Assembly (NCBI RefSeq): GCF_009727155.1
Contig: NZ_WNWM01000002.1
Span: 6,324,001 to 6,388,000 of the forward strand
Origin: Pseudoduganella dura
GTDB taxonomy: Bacteria > Pseudomonadota > Gammaproteobacteria > Burkholderiales > Burkholderiaceae_D
Reading direction: 5' to 3'
Length of the DNA stretch: 64,000 nt
Part shown: positions 43,953 through 52,618 of the stretch, one piece after another
Position numbering within the stretch: the stretch's first letter is position 1
How the letters are laid out: every line of letters begins with the position of its first letter
The notes under the pieces: model-generated
Database searches by the model: none
What the model saw: the letters and a program-made list of their open reading frames with translations, nothing else
Told to the model about the DNA's origin: nothing
Position numbers and translations under genes: made by a program

Positions 43953-46598
43953 TCACACCATTACCAGCGCCGCCTGCGCGGCGATCTGCCGCGCGCTGGC
44001 CGGATCGCTATCGCGCAGCGCCTCGACCACCTCGTTCAGCGACGAGCCGCAGGCGAACACCATGACGTCGCCCGGCTTGCACAGCGACAGCCCGTGCCGC
44101 AGCGCCTCCTGGCCGGCGAGACGGCTGTGCAGCACGTCCCGCGGCTTGCCGCTGCGCTGGGCGCCGGCCAGCATCAGTTGCGCGCATTCGCCGGTGGGGC
44201 GGCCACGGTTGCCCGCTTCGTACACTACGATCTCGTCGAAGCCGCGCGCGCAAGTTTCGCCGACGGCTTCCAGGTCCTGGTCGCGGCGGTCCCCCGGCGC
44301 GGTGATCACGCCGACGACCCTGCCTTTCGACAGGCCGCGCGCCATGCCCGACATCGCGTTGTACGCGGCCGGATTGTGCGCATAGTCGACGACCACCGTG
44401 ATGCCGCGCACGTCGAACACGTTGCTGCGCAGCGGATTGGTGCGGCCGTCCGAGACGAAGCTGGCCAGGCCGGCGGCGATCTGCTCGACCGTGAATCCCG
44501 TGGCCAGCAACGCGGCGGCCGCGGCCAGCCCGTTGGCGATGTTGTAGCGGGCGTGTCCGCCCAGCGTGGAAGGCATGTCGGCCGCCCGCAGCAGCACCTG
44601 GTGGCGGGTACCGTCGGCGACGACCAGCTGGCTGTCCTGCAGGTAGGCGCCGCGGCCGCCGTTGTGCAGGTGCTTGAGCAGCACGGGATTGTCCGGATCC
44701 AGCGCGAAGTACAGCACTTCGACGGTGTCCTTCAGGCGGCCACCCAGGCGCACGCAATGTCTGTCCTCGGCATTGAGAACCACGCAGCGCGAGGCGGCGC
44801 CGGCCACCACGCCCTTGACGCGGGCCAGTTCTTCCACCGTATCGACGCCGTCGAGGCCCAGGTGATCGGCGCTGATATTGAGCATCACCGCCACGTCGCA
44901 GCGGTCGAACGCCAGGCCGCGCTTGAGGATGCCGCCGCGCGCCGTTTCCAGGATGGCGAAATCGACGGTGGGATCGGTCAGCACGGTGCGCGCCGACCAG
45001 TAGCCGCTGCAGTCGCCGCTGGCGATCTGGCGGCCGTCGACGTAGATGCCTTCGGTCGTCGTCACGCCGGTGCGCAGGCCCGCCATGCGCACGCAATGGG
45101 CGGCCATCAGCGTGGTGGTGGTCTTGCCGTTCGTGCCGGTGACGGCGATGACGGGAATGCGGCCATCGTCGTCGCCATACATCGCCTCGACGATCGCGTC
45201 TCCCGCGTCGCGCGGCGTGCCGGCGGCCGGATACTGGTGCATCCGGATGCCGGGCGCGGCATTGACTTCGATGATCGCGCCGCCCTGGTCGGCCAGCGGC
45301 CGCGCGATGTCGCGGCAGACCAGGTCGATGCCGGCCACGTCCAGGCCGATCTTCTGCGCGGCGCGCACGCAGATCGCCCGCGTTTCATCGGGCAGCAGGT
45401 CGGTGACATCCTCGGCGGTTCCGCCGGTGGAGAGGTTGGCGTTGCCGCGTAGCGTGACGGGCACGCCCGCCGGCGGCACGCTGTCCAGACCGTAGCCGCG
45501 CTTTTCCAGTGCCTGGAGCGCGTGCTCGTCGAGCGGGATCTGCGTGAGGATGTTGGTGTGGCCCTGGCCGCGCGCCGGATTCCGGTTTTCCGCCGCGACC
45601 AGCTCGCGGATCGTGTGGCGGCCGTCGCCCACGACCGTGGGCGGGCGCCGCAGCGAGGCTGCGGCCACGGTATCGCCGGTGACGAGCACCCGGTAGTCGT
45701 TGCCTTCGATGAAGCGTTCGACGATCACGCTGCGCGAGAATTTGCGGGCCGCGTCGAATGCCGCCGCCACCTGCTTGGGAGTGGTGCATTGCGTGGTCAC
45801 GCCCTTGCCCTGGTTGGCGTCCAGCGGCTTGACGGTCACGATGCCGCGCAGGCGGCGCGCCGCGCGCTGCGCCTCGTCGGTGCTCGTCACCACGCTGCCG
45901 CCCGGCACCGGCACGCCGGCTTCCTTCAGCAATGCCTTGGTCAGCTGCTTGTCGCTGGCGATGCGGCAGGCGATGTTGCTGGCGTCGCCCGTCATCGTCG
46001 CCTGCAGCCTTTTCTGCCGGCTGCCCCAGCCCAGCTGGAACAGGTTGGCGTTGTCCGATACGCGGAAGTACGGGATGCGCCGGCCCCGCGCCGCCTTCAG
46101 CACGGCGGCGGTGCTGGTGCCGATGGCATTGCGCTCGGCCGTGAGCCGCAGCGCGGCCAGCGGCTCGTCCAGCGCGAACGCCTCGCCCCTGGCCAGCGCA
46201 ACCACGATGGCCAGCGCCAGGTCGAAGGCTTCCACGACCACCGCTTCCACCCGGTAGGCGCAGACCACGCGATACACGCCGGGCTGGCCGCGCACGCGCC
46301 GCGTGCGGCCGAAGCCTGCCGGCGTGCCGGCCAGGCATTGCAGTTCCAGCGTCAGGTGTTCGACGACATGGCCCATGTAGGTGCCGTCGCGCAGCCGTTC
46401 GGCGAAGCCGCCCTGGTGGCCGGGCGAGCAGCGGTGCGCGTGCAGGCCCGGCACCAGCGCCAGCAGCGCGTCGGTAAAGCCGGGTACATCGCTGGACGCG
46501 ACCCCGTGCAGCGTTTCGAGGTCCAGCACTGTCAGCAGGCATGGCCTGGCCGCATACAGGTTGGGGCCGCGCAGCACGCGCTGGTCCAGGATGTTCAT
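43953..46598 (-). CDS. cphA: Cyanophycin synthetase (CphA)
   Basis: An 881-residue enzyme, the usual length of CphA1. It adds Asp to the polymer backbone and Arg to each side chain, using two ATP. An N-terminal domain (1 to about 160) is followed by the ATP-grasp domain (about 215-480; IVTVKPLDANQGKGVTT, VERFIEGNDYRVLV, EVNAAPGIRMH) that activates the backbone carboxylate. The C-terminal Mur-ligase-like domain (from about 485) has the P-loop TGTNGKTTTT near residues 488-493 and LNISADHLGLDGV. The ATG at 46598 overlaps the cyanophycinase stop as ATGA. It is the last gene of a five-gene operon for making and breaking cyanophycin. Confidence 0.95.
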   Translation of the reverse strand: MNILDQRVLRGPNLYAARPCLLTVLDLETLHGVASSDVPGFTDALLALVPGLHAHRCSPGHQGGFAERLRDGTYMGHVVEHLTLELQCLAGTPAGFGRTRRVRGQPGVYRVVCAYRVEAVVVEAFDLALAIVVALARGEAFALDEPLAALRLTAERNAIGTSTAAVLKAARGRRIPYFRVSDNANLFQLGWGSRQKRLQATMTGDASNIACRIASDKQLTKALLKEAGVPVPGGSVVTSTDEAQRAARRLRGIVTVKPLDANQGKGVTTQCTTPKQVAAAFDAARKFSRSVIVERFIEGNDYRVLVTGDTVAAASLRRPPTVVGDGRHTIRELVAAENRNPARGQGHTNILTQIPLDEHALQALEKRGYGLDSVPPAGVPVTLRGNANLSTGGTAEDVTDLLPDETRAICVRAAQKIGLDVAGIDLVCRDIARPLADQGGAIIEVNAAPGIRMHQYPAAGTPRDAGDAIVEAMYGDDDGRIPVIAVTGTNGKTTTTLMAAHCVRMAGLRTGVTTTEGIYVDGRQIASGDCSGYWSARTVLTDPTVDFAILETARGGILKRGLAFDRCDVAVMLNISADHLGLDGVDTVEELARVKGVVAGAASRCVVLNAEDRHCVRLGGRLKDTVEVLYFALDPDNPVLLKHLHNGGRGAYLQDSQLVVADGTRHQVLLRAADMPSTLGGHARYNIANGLAAAAALLATGFTVEQIAAGLASFVSDGRTNPLRSNVFDVRGITVVVDYAHNPAAYNAMSGMARGLSKGRVVGVITAPGDRRDQDLEAVGETCARGFDEIVVYEAGNRGRPTGECAQLMLAGAQRSGKPRDVLHSRLAGQEALRHGLSLCKPGDVMVFACGSSLNEVVEALRDSDPASARQIAAQAALVMV

Positions 46599-47506
46599 GA
46601 CAGGGAAGTCCTCTTTGTTACGTTGCGAACGAAGTCGAGCAATGGGGCCGGCGTGGTGTGCGTGGCGCCGGGGGGCAACTGGTGCGGATGGTCGATCTCC
46701 CCGGACAGCGCGAAGCTGCTGCCGGCGGGCAGCAGGTGCAGCCGCACGTCGATCAGCTGCGGCGTGCCGCCGGTCGAGATGTCGGCCACATCCGAGATCA
46801 TCGTGCGGCCGTCGACGACCGTCACGCTGCCGGCGCCGATCACTTCGATGCCGACGCCGCGTTCCACCACCAGCGCCGTGTCCTCGTCGATGCCCACGCC
46901 CAGCAGATAGGGATTCTGGGCGACGATGGTGAGCAGCCGCGCCAGGCGGTGCCGCTCGGAGAAATGCTGGTCGATCACCACGCGCTGCACGAAGCCGAGG
47001 CCGGCGCCCAGGCTGACCGAGCCTTTCTCCGGCAGCAGGTCGGCCTTGCCGTCGGCCAGCATGTGGCCGCACATCGCCGAGGCGCCGGCGCTGGTGCCGC
47101 CGATGCAGGCGCCGGATTCCTTCAGCGCGGCGTGCATCGCTTCGTCGAGCAGCGTGCCGCCGATCATCGCCAGCAGGCGTTTCTGGTCGCCGCCGGTCAT
47201 CCATATGCCGGTACAGGCGCGCACGCGCACCGCCAGGGCCGGATCGTTGGCCGTGGCGCGGTCCGGCAGGTCGACGCGGATCACTTCGCGCACGCCGATC
47301 TCGCGGAACGCTACGTCGTAGCGCTCCCACATCTTGTCCGGCACGCGGCTGGCGGCGGTGATCACGGCGATCGCGGCGCCCTGGCCGCCGGAAAGCTGCA
47401 CGAAACGCGACAGGATTTCCTTGCTGTTTTCATGGTCTTCGTGGCCGCCCACGATGACGAGGTGGCCGTGCCGGCCGCCGTCGAAGTCCGGCATGCGCTC
47501 AGTCAT
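46595..47506 (-). CDS. cphB: Cyanophycinase (CphB)
   Basis: A 303-residue serine exopeptidase that cuts cyanophycin into beta-Asp-Arg dipeptides. The nucleophile elbow is GGTSAGAS with Ser139, and other family blocks are HLVIVGGHEDHENS, GIWMTGGDQKRL, LPEKGSVSLGAGLGF and LGVGIDEDTALVV. There is no signal peptide, so it acts inside the cell on the storage granule. The ATG at 47506 was preferred to one five codons upstream because it leaves a smaller overlap with the asparaginase gene. It overlaps both neighbours, so the operon is tightly coupled. Confidence 0.95.
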   Translation of the reverse strand: MTERMPDFDGGRHGHLVIVGGHEDHENSKEILSRFVQLSGGQGAAIAVITAASRVPDKMWERYDVAFREIGVREVIRVDLPDRATANDPALAVRVRACTGIWMTGGDQKRLLAMIGGTLLDEAMHAALKESGACIGGTSAGASAMCGHMLADGKADLLPEKGSVSLGAGLGFVQRVVIDQHFSERHRLARLLTIVAQNPYLLGVGIDEDTALVVERGVGIEVIGAGSVTVVDGRTMISDVADISTGGTPQLIDVRLHLLPAGSSFALSGEIDHPHQLPPGATHTTPAPLLDFVRNVTKRTSLS

Positions 47507-48398
47507 GCATGACCTCGGCACACGGCATGTCGCGGTTGCTGTGCATGGCCGCGTCGCCGCGGCCGACGGCGATCACGCCCACGTCGATTTCCTCCGGCAG
47601 CAGCTCGACGCCGCGGCGTACTGCGTCGCCGACCGCCATGCCGGCGGCGATCCACGCATAGACGGTATGGGCCAGCAGGTGACGCACGATGTGTTCGCCG
47701 ATGCCGGTGACGGCCACGGCGCCGTCCGCGCCCGCATAGAATCCGCTGCCGATGATCGGCGTGTCGCCGACCCGGCCCAGCAGCGACGGCGCCGAGCCGC
47801 CGGTGGAGCAGGCCACGGCGAAGTTGCCGGCGGCATCGCGCACCACGGCGCCCACCGTGTCGCACGGCGAGAACGCCGGCGGCGTATCGTAGTTCCAGTA
47901 GTCGGCAAACGCGCGGTTGGCCACGCCCGGCGTGGCCGCGGTGCTGCCGCCCAGCGTGGCCAGCAGGCGTTCGTGCTTTGCCCGCTGGCGTTCGCTGATC
48001 TCGTGGTGGGGCCCGAAACCGGCGGTGCGGGCGAAGCGCTCCGCGCCTTCCCCGGCGAGGAGCCAGTGCGGGGTGCCCGCCACGGCCTGCGCGACGAGCA
48101 CGGGATTCTTCACGCGCTGCAGGCAGGCGACGGCGCCCAGCGCGCCCTGCGAATCCATCACGGAGGCATCCATTTCGATGGTGTGCCCGTCGAGGCACAG
48201 TACCGAGCCGCTGCCGGCGTTGTAGCGGCCGTCGTCTTCCAGCGCGACGACGGCCGTTACGGCGCCCTGCAGCGCGCTGCCGCCGCCGGTTAACCGGTCG
48301 AGCCCGGCACGGGCGGCGAAGCGGCAGCCGTCATCCTGCTCGCGGCTGCCTCCAGCACCGCCGTGGGTCACGACGGTGGCGCGCGGTTGTCCGGTCAT
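47499..48398 (-). CDS. iaaA: Isoaspartyl dipeptidase / plant-type L-asparaginase
   Basis: A 299-residue Ntn-hydrolase. It opens with VVTHGGAGG, has the glycine-loop YNAGSGSVL and MDASVMD, and the self-cleaving nucleophile Thr181 in PCDTVGAVV, after which come ACSTGGSAPSLLGRVGDTPIIGSGFYA. Autocleavage before the Thr creates the two active subunits. The family hydrolyses beta-aspartyl dipeptides, so it should split the beta-Asp-Arg made by cyanophycinase into Asp and Arg and complete the breakdown pathway. It overlaps cphB by eight bases and begins eight bases after the methyltransferase stop. Confidence 0.93.
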   Translation of the reverse strand: MTGQPRATVVTHGGAGGSREQDDGCRFAARAGLDRLTGGGSALQGAVTAVVALEDDGRYNAGSGSVLCLDGHTIEMDASVMDSQGALGAVACLQRVKNPVLVAQAVAGTPHWLLAGEGAERFARTAGFGPHHEISERQRAKHERLLATLGGSTAATPGVANRAFADYWNYDTPPAFSPCDTVGAVVRDAAGNFAVACSTGGSAPSLLGRVGDTPIIGSGFYAGADGAVAVTGIGEHIVRHLLAHTVYAWIAAGMAVGDAVRRGVELLPEEIDVGVIAVGRGDAAMHSNRDMPCAEVMHD

Positions 48399-48406
48399 GA
48401 TGTCTT

Positions 48407-49504
48407 TCAGTGCAGGGGTTTGGAAGCCTTCAGCCACACCGCCGCGATGCGGTCGGCGTCGGCATAGGCGGGGGTATCGAGTTCTTCGCCGAACACGTCC
48501 GGATCGATTTCCTCGTAGTGCCAGTTCATGCCGGCCTGCGCCAGCAGCGGTTCGATGCGGCGCAGGAATGGGTCTTCGTTACGCATCATTACCACGCCGG
48601 TGTACAGCAGCAGGCTGCCGCCCGGCGCCAGGCGGCCCAGGGCCTGCGTGGTCAGCGCCAGCGACAGGCCGGCGCCCAGTTCGCCGCCGCCGTGGCGGTA
48701 GGCACGCTCGGACTTGTCGAGCAGGTACGGCGGGTTGGAGATGATCAGGTCGAACTCGCCCGGCACGTCCTGCAGCAGGTTGCTGTGGCGGGCGGTCACG
48801 TTGCGCAGATCCGCCAGGCCGGCATTGATGCGGCACAGGTGCATCGCACGGGCATTGATGTCCAGCGCCAGCACGTCCGCATCCGGATGGTGATGCGCGA
48901 TCGTCAGTGCGCCGGGGCCGGCACCCGCGCCGACGTCGGCGGCGCGCCTGACGGGCCGGCCGGCCGCTGCGATCGCGGCCAGTTCGCTGCGCAGCGCGCG
49001 GGCGAACCGGTACGTGTCGGGACCGAAGAACACGGCATCGCTTTCGCTGGTGGGATATGCGGAATGGAAGTACAGCTGGCCGTCCAGCGTGGAGGCGCGC
49101 AGCGTCGAGCGCCAGCCGTCGCGGTGCGGCTGGGCGATGCCGGCACGGATCATCAGTGCCAGCATGTCCGGCGACAGCGCATCGGCATGGAACGGCCGGC
49201 TCCAGCCGAAGATGTCGGCCAGGTCGCGCGCCCAGACGTGATCGCAGCGGCGCTTGATGCGGCTGTGCGTGGCGGGGGTGACGGTGGTGAAACGGTAACG
49301 GGCGGATTGCAGGGCGCGGCCCAGTTCCAGCAGCGCAGCCCCGTCCGGCAAGGGCAGCGTGTGTGGCACGGGAGCGCACGCCGGTGCGGATGTCATGGCA
49401 GTTGCGGCAGAAGCGGCGGATGTGGCGGATTCGGGCAGGTCGGCAGGTGCCGCTGCGGCGGCCCCCTGGTCGGGCAGGCCCCCGCGTGCGGTTACATTCA
49501 TCAT
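48407..49504 (-). CDS. Class I SAM-dependent methyltransferase with NPPY motif
   Basis: A 365-residue cytosolic protein. AGAGGGG five bases upstream marks the ATG at 49504. A low-complexity Ala-rich N-terminus (1-45) precedes a helical segment. The SAM site is ADVGAGAGPGAL (about residues 189-200), with the acidic residue in LALDINARAMHLC and the catalytic ISNPPYLLD (NPPY at 257-260). NPPY marks enzymes that methylate nitrogen, such as PrmC or DNA N6-adenine methyltransferases; carrier protein or small-molecule substrates are both possible. It sits between the diiron oxidase gene (109 bases upstream) and the isoaspartyl peptidase gene, so it is part of the cyanophycin operon. Its substrate is unknown. 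Confidence 0.8.
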   Translation of the reverse strand: MMNVTARGGLPDQGAAAAAPADLPESATSAASAATAMTSAPACAPVPHTLPLPDGAALLELGRALQSARYRFTTVTPATHSRIKRRCDHVWARDLADIFGWSRPFHADALSPDMLALMIRAGIAQPHRDGWRSTLRASTLDGQLYFHSAYPTSESDAVFFGPDTYRFARALRSELAAIAAAGRPVRRAADVGAGAGPGALTIAHHHPDADVLALDINARAMHLCRINAGLADLRNVTARHSNLLQDVPGEFDLIISNPPYLLDKSERAYRHGGGELGAGLSLALTTQALGRLAPGGSLLLYTGVVMMRNEDPFLRRIEPLLAQAGMNWHYEEIDPDVFGEELDTPAYADADRIAAVWLKASKPLH

Positions 49505-49613
49505 CGTTTCCCCTCTTTTCGTTATGGTAATAATTATGGTGCCAACCGGGTTTCGCGCCGATGCATTGCCGCATTCCCGAGCCGGCGCCGCGCCCCCGCA
49601 GCGCGGCACTGCG

Positions 49614-51050
49614 TCACTGATACAGGCGGTTGAACACGCGCGTGGCCATCAGGCCGGCGGACGTGTGGTGCTGGTCCGGCGACATCAGGCCGATCAGCAG
49701 GGCCATGGCCTCGTCCTTGCTGCTAGTGGCAGCCAGCTGGGCTTCCAGCAGGCGCAGTTCGCAGCCGATGGTTTCCCATGCGTGTTCGTCGGGCGGGAAG
49801 GCGTGGCGGATCAGGCCGCGCGGCGCGGCCTTGCGGGCCGGCGCGGCGTCGAACGTGTCGAGACTGCGGCGCAGCGCGCGGTGGCTCGGCACGCGGGCGA
49901 TCGCAGGCTCGGAGCCGTCGCGCGGGGTGACGATCCAGTCTTCCAGCAATTGCTGTTCATAAGGGCTGAACACGCCGAACATTTCGGCGCGTTCGCCCTG
50001 GATCAGCTTCCAGAACCGGCTGTTCTCCGCCGGCTCGCCGCGGCGGATCCAGCCTTGCTCTTCGAGCTTGACGAGGAATTGCGGAATGCCGGCCGGGTCG
50101 GCCAGCCAGTCGTTGACGGTGCGGCCGCCCACGCGGCAGTAATCGGAGTGCATGTTCCTGCCGACAGCGGCCTTCGATGCCAGCATCGCGACGGTTTCGC
50201 GCTCCAGGTCGAACGACGCGATCGATTCGACGGTGCCGACGCCCAGGTCGTTCATCCGGAAGCCGGCCGCGACACGACGCAGGAACGCGGCGCTGTCGCC
50301 GACGCGGGGCACGACGCGCTTGAGCGCTTCGAGCGCCGTGTGCGCATGGCCGGTGTCGGCATTGTCCACGGTGACGTGCAGCGTGAAGTAATAGGGATCG
50401 ATGCCGAGTTCGTTCAATTCGTACGAGGTGATCAGCAGGTGCAGCGGCAGTTGCTCGTAGCCGAGGTTGTAGCCGACCAGTTCAGGCAGGAAATCGTCGG
50501 CGCCGGCGGCCAGCGCAAGCTGGATCGCCCCGTGCACGAAGTAGCGCTCGGGCAGGCCGTTCCAGTGTTCGCAGCCATGCTGCTCGAGCAGCTTGCGGTA
50601 GATGGTGACGTGATTCTTGTCGGGTACGCCGTTGCCCAGCTCTTCCAGGTAGATGCGGATCAGCGGCTGGTAGTCCGGGTCCTGCCAGCGACCAAGCACG
50701 CCATACAGCCAGGCGCCATCGACCAGCTTGGTGGGAGCGACCGCCTTCAGGAAGAACAACGCCTGCGAACGGGTGCGGAAATAGCGCCGCGGCGCGCCGT
50801 TCTTGCGGGCTGCCAGGTAGGCGCGGTATTCGCTGCCGACATCGTCCGTATGGCGTGCAATCCACGCCGCCATCTCGTCGACGGTGGCTGGCAGGTCGCA
50901 TGGCAGTGCGGCTGCTTCGTCCAGGCAGGCTTCCAGGTAGGTGGCGGCGAGGGCGGGGTCGGCACCGTTGTACAGTGCCTGGTAGACGGCCTTGGCATCG
51001 CTGCTGTCGACGGCGGTTTCAGGGCGTTGGGCGAGGGCGGTATTGGGCAT
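49614..51050 (-). CDS. Heme-oxygenase-like diiron (HDO) redox enzyme
   Basis: A 478-residue soluble protein that fits the 'iron-containing redox enzyme' group, with a heme-oxygenase-like fold holding two irons. Candidate ligands are Glu136/137 and His147 in YLEELGNGVPDKNHV, Glu199 in GYEQLPLH, and His225, Asp229, Asp232, His235 in LHVTVDNADTGHAH, spaced as in HDO enzymes such as UndA, BesC and SznF. The family activates O2 for N-oxygenation, C-C cleavage or desaturation, often of amino acids. Residues 250-478 are an extra helical part with a winged-helix-like stretch (IPQFLVKLEEQGWIRRG). It is the first gene of the cyanophycin operon. Its substrate is unknown; arginine or a derivative is a guess from context. 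Confidence 0.75.
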   Translation of the reverse strand: MPNTALAQRPETAVDSSDAKAVYQALYNGADPALAATYLEACLDEAAALPCDLPATVDEMAAWIARHTDDVGSEYRAYLAARKNGAPRRYFRTRSQALFFLKAVAPTKLVDGAWLYGVLGRWQDPDYQPLIRIYLEELGNGVPDKNHVTIYRKLLEQHGCEHWNGLPERYFVHGAIQLALAAGADDFLPELVGYNLGYEQLPLHLLITSYELNELGIDPYYFTLHVTVDNADTGHAHTALEALKRVVPRVGDSAAFLRRVAAGFRMNDLGVGTVESIASFDLERETVAMLASKAAVGRNMHSDYCRVGGRTVNDWLADPAGIPQFLVKLEEQGWIRRGEPAENSRFWKLIQGERAEMFGVFSPYEQQLLEDWIVTPRDGSEPAIARVPSHRALRRSLDTFDAAPARKAAPRGLIRHAFPPDEHAWETIGCELRLLEAQLAATSSKDEAMALLIGLMSPDQHHTSAGLMATRVFNRLYQ

Positions 51051-51309
51051 TCGTGTCTCGTGATGTTTGGCGGGACGGCATCCGTCGGGCGTTGACTTTG
51101 GCTAATACCGTTGTCATCTGTATAACGAGTATGCTGTGCCGTCGGCGTGCTGAGTAGCAGCAGGCATCCCGTGCCCTTGTAAGAGAGGGATTACAGAGGT
51201 GGGAATCTTGCTCAGGCCGCTTCCGTCAGGAATGGAAAAGTTGGTTACCGGCCTTATGGACCGTTGCCTGCTTGCAACGCTGCGCCCTGGCCGGCTCGGG
51301 CGGGCGACT

Positions 51310-52392
51310 CTACTTCGGTCGCGGCTTGCGCAGCCGGGCATCCGGCGGCACCAGCTTGCCGGCACGGATCTGCCGCACGGCCTCGGCCACCGCCCGCGCG
51401 CTGTTCCGCACTTCTTCCTGCACGGGCTGGTCCTTGTCGAGCGTGGCATGGCTGCCGGCATACGATTCGTAGTAGCCGATATACCGGTCCAGCACGGCCT
51501 GCTGGCCCGCGGCGATCAGGCCCATCCATTCGAGCCAGTCGGACAGGTTGCGCCGCTGGCTTTCGATGCCCGCCACGTCGCCGTGCACGAACACGCCGTA
51601 CGCCCGCCCGGCCAGGTGCTTCGGGTAATCCCAGCCTTCCAGTTCGATTTCCTTGGCTTTATCCGCATCCTTGCCGTGCGTGCTGGACGGGTCGGGATTG
51701 CCGCCATCGGCGCAGACCAGCCGGTCGATCATCTGCTTCAGCGGGGAAGGCGACTGGTACCAGTAGGTGGGGGCGATGATCAGCACGCCGTGGGCGAGCA
51801 CCCAGCGTTCGTAGATCTCGTTCATCCAGTCGTTGACCTGGTGCAGGCTGTGATTCGGGTAGCAGCTACACGGCCAGTGGCACAGCGGCATCGCGGTGGA
51901 CGCGCAACCCTTGCACGGATGGATATGGTGATCGTAGGTCGACGTGATCAGCGACAGGTCGAGGAGGTCGACTTCGATCTCCTCGGTGTCGAGGGCGGTC
52001 CGGGCCCACTGCGCCATGCGGAACGACTTGGACATCTCGCCGGGACAGGTGCCGTCGTTGCGCGACGAGGCGCAGATCACCAGCACGCGCGAACGCGTGG
52101 CCGGATCCTTCTGGCGCCGCTCGGCGGCCAGCAGCTTGTCATGCGCTTCCTTCCATTCGACGGCGAGGTCGTAGTCCGGGTCGGCAAAGCCGGGGCCCGC
52201 CTTCACGGTGACCGGCGCCTTGCGGCTGTCAAGGTAGTTGCGCCAGGCGATTTCCTCGAGCTGCGCGATTTCGCCGCGCATCGGGTCGAACCGCGGATCG
52301 ACGAACGACTGGATGAACTTGCGATGGAACTGTTCGCGGTCCAGTTTGCCCGGCGCCTGGCCTTTCCTTGCCAGCGTGATCACTTGCGTCAT
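51310..52392 (-). CDS. Flavodoxin-fold NAD(P)H-dependent FMN reductase
   Basis: A 360-residue protein. A 100-residue N-terminal helical part precedes an FMN-binding flavodoxin-like domain: VLVICASSRNDGTCPGEMSKS (phosphate loop), IIAPTYWYQSPSPLKQMIDRL (FMN ring contact) and GRAYGVFVHGDVAG. A Cys-rich insert (PCKGCASTAMPLCHWPCSCYP) is unusual and may bind a metal or form disulfides. GGAGG upstream supports the ATG at 52392. It is in the same direction as the cyanophycin operon but 259 bases upstream, so cotranscription is possible and not clear. It might supply reduced flavin or electrons to the diiron oxidase. Confidence 0.8.
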   Translation of the reverse strand: MTQVITLARKGQAPGKLDREQFHRKFIQSFVDPRFDPMRGEIAQLEEIAWRNYLDSRKAPVTVKAGPGFADPDYDLAVEWKEAHDKLLAAERRQKDPATRSRVLVICASSRNDGTCPGEMSKSFRMAQWARTALDTEEIEVDLLDLSLITSTYDHHIHPCKGCASTAMPLCHWPCSCYPNHSLHQVNDWMNEIYERWVLAHGVLIIAPTYWYQSPSPLKQMIDRLVCADGGNPDPSSTHGKDADKAKEIELEGWDYPKHLAGRAYGVFVHGDVAGIESQRRNLSDWLEWMGLIAAGQQAVLDRYIGYYESYAGSHATLDKDQPVQEEVRNSARAVAEAVRQIRAGKLVPPDARLRKPRPK

Positions 52393-52558
52393 GGTTGCCT
52401 CCGTGTAGTGCGGCCACTGTGGCACCGACGAGCTCGCGCATCTGTTCGGTGCCGAACGTCCAGGACAGCCGCGCAGGGGCGCCACCGGTTGCGTAAGCAT
52501 TTGCAAACAGGTCTTGTCGCAATGGCATGCGGGCCCCCGTGGCAGGGGCAGAGGTTCG

Positions 52559-52587
52559 TTGCAGGGTATTCCTCATCCATGTACACT
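52559..52587 (+). promoter_or_regulatory. Sigma70-type promoter of the phc operon
   Basis: TTGCAG (52559-52564) and TACACT (52582-52587) are separated by exactly 17 bases, a good match to the consensus. The predicted start of transcription near 52594 excludes the longer open frame beginning at 52514 and favours the GTG at 52619. Confidence 0.6.
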
Positions 52588-52618
52588 CGGCATTAATGTT
52601 GCAACAAAAAGCCCACTC

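Noticed and set aside
46598..47330. Extending cyanophycin synthetase upstream to 47330
   Set aside because: The frame is open, but the added part is antisense-like shadow of cyanophycinase in the same strand, and the ATG at 46598 gives the family N-terminus.
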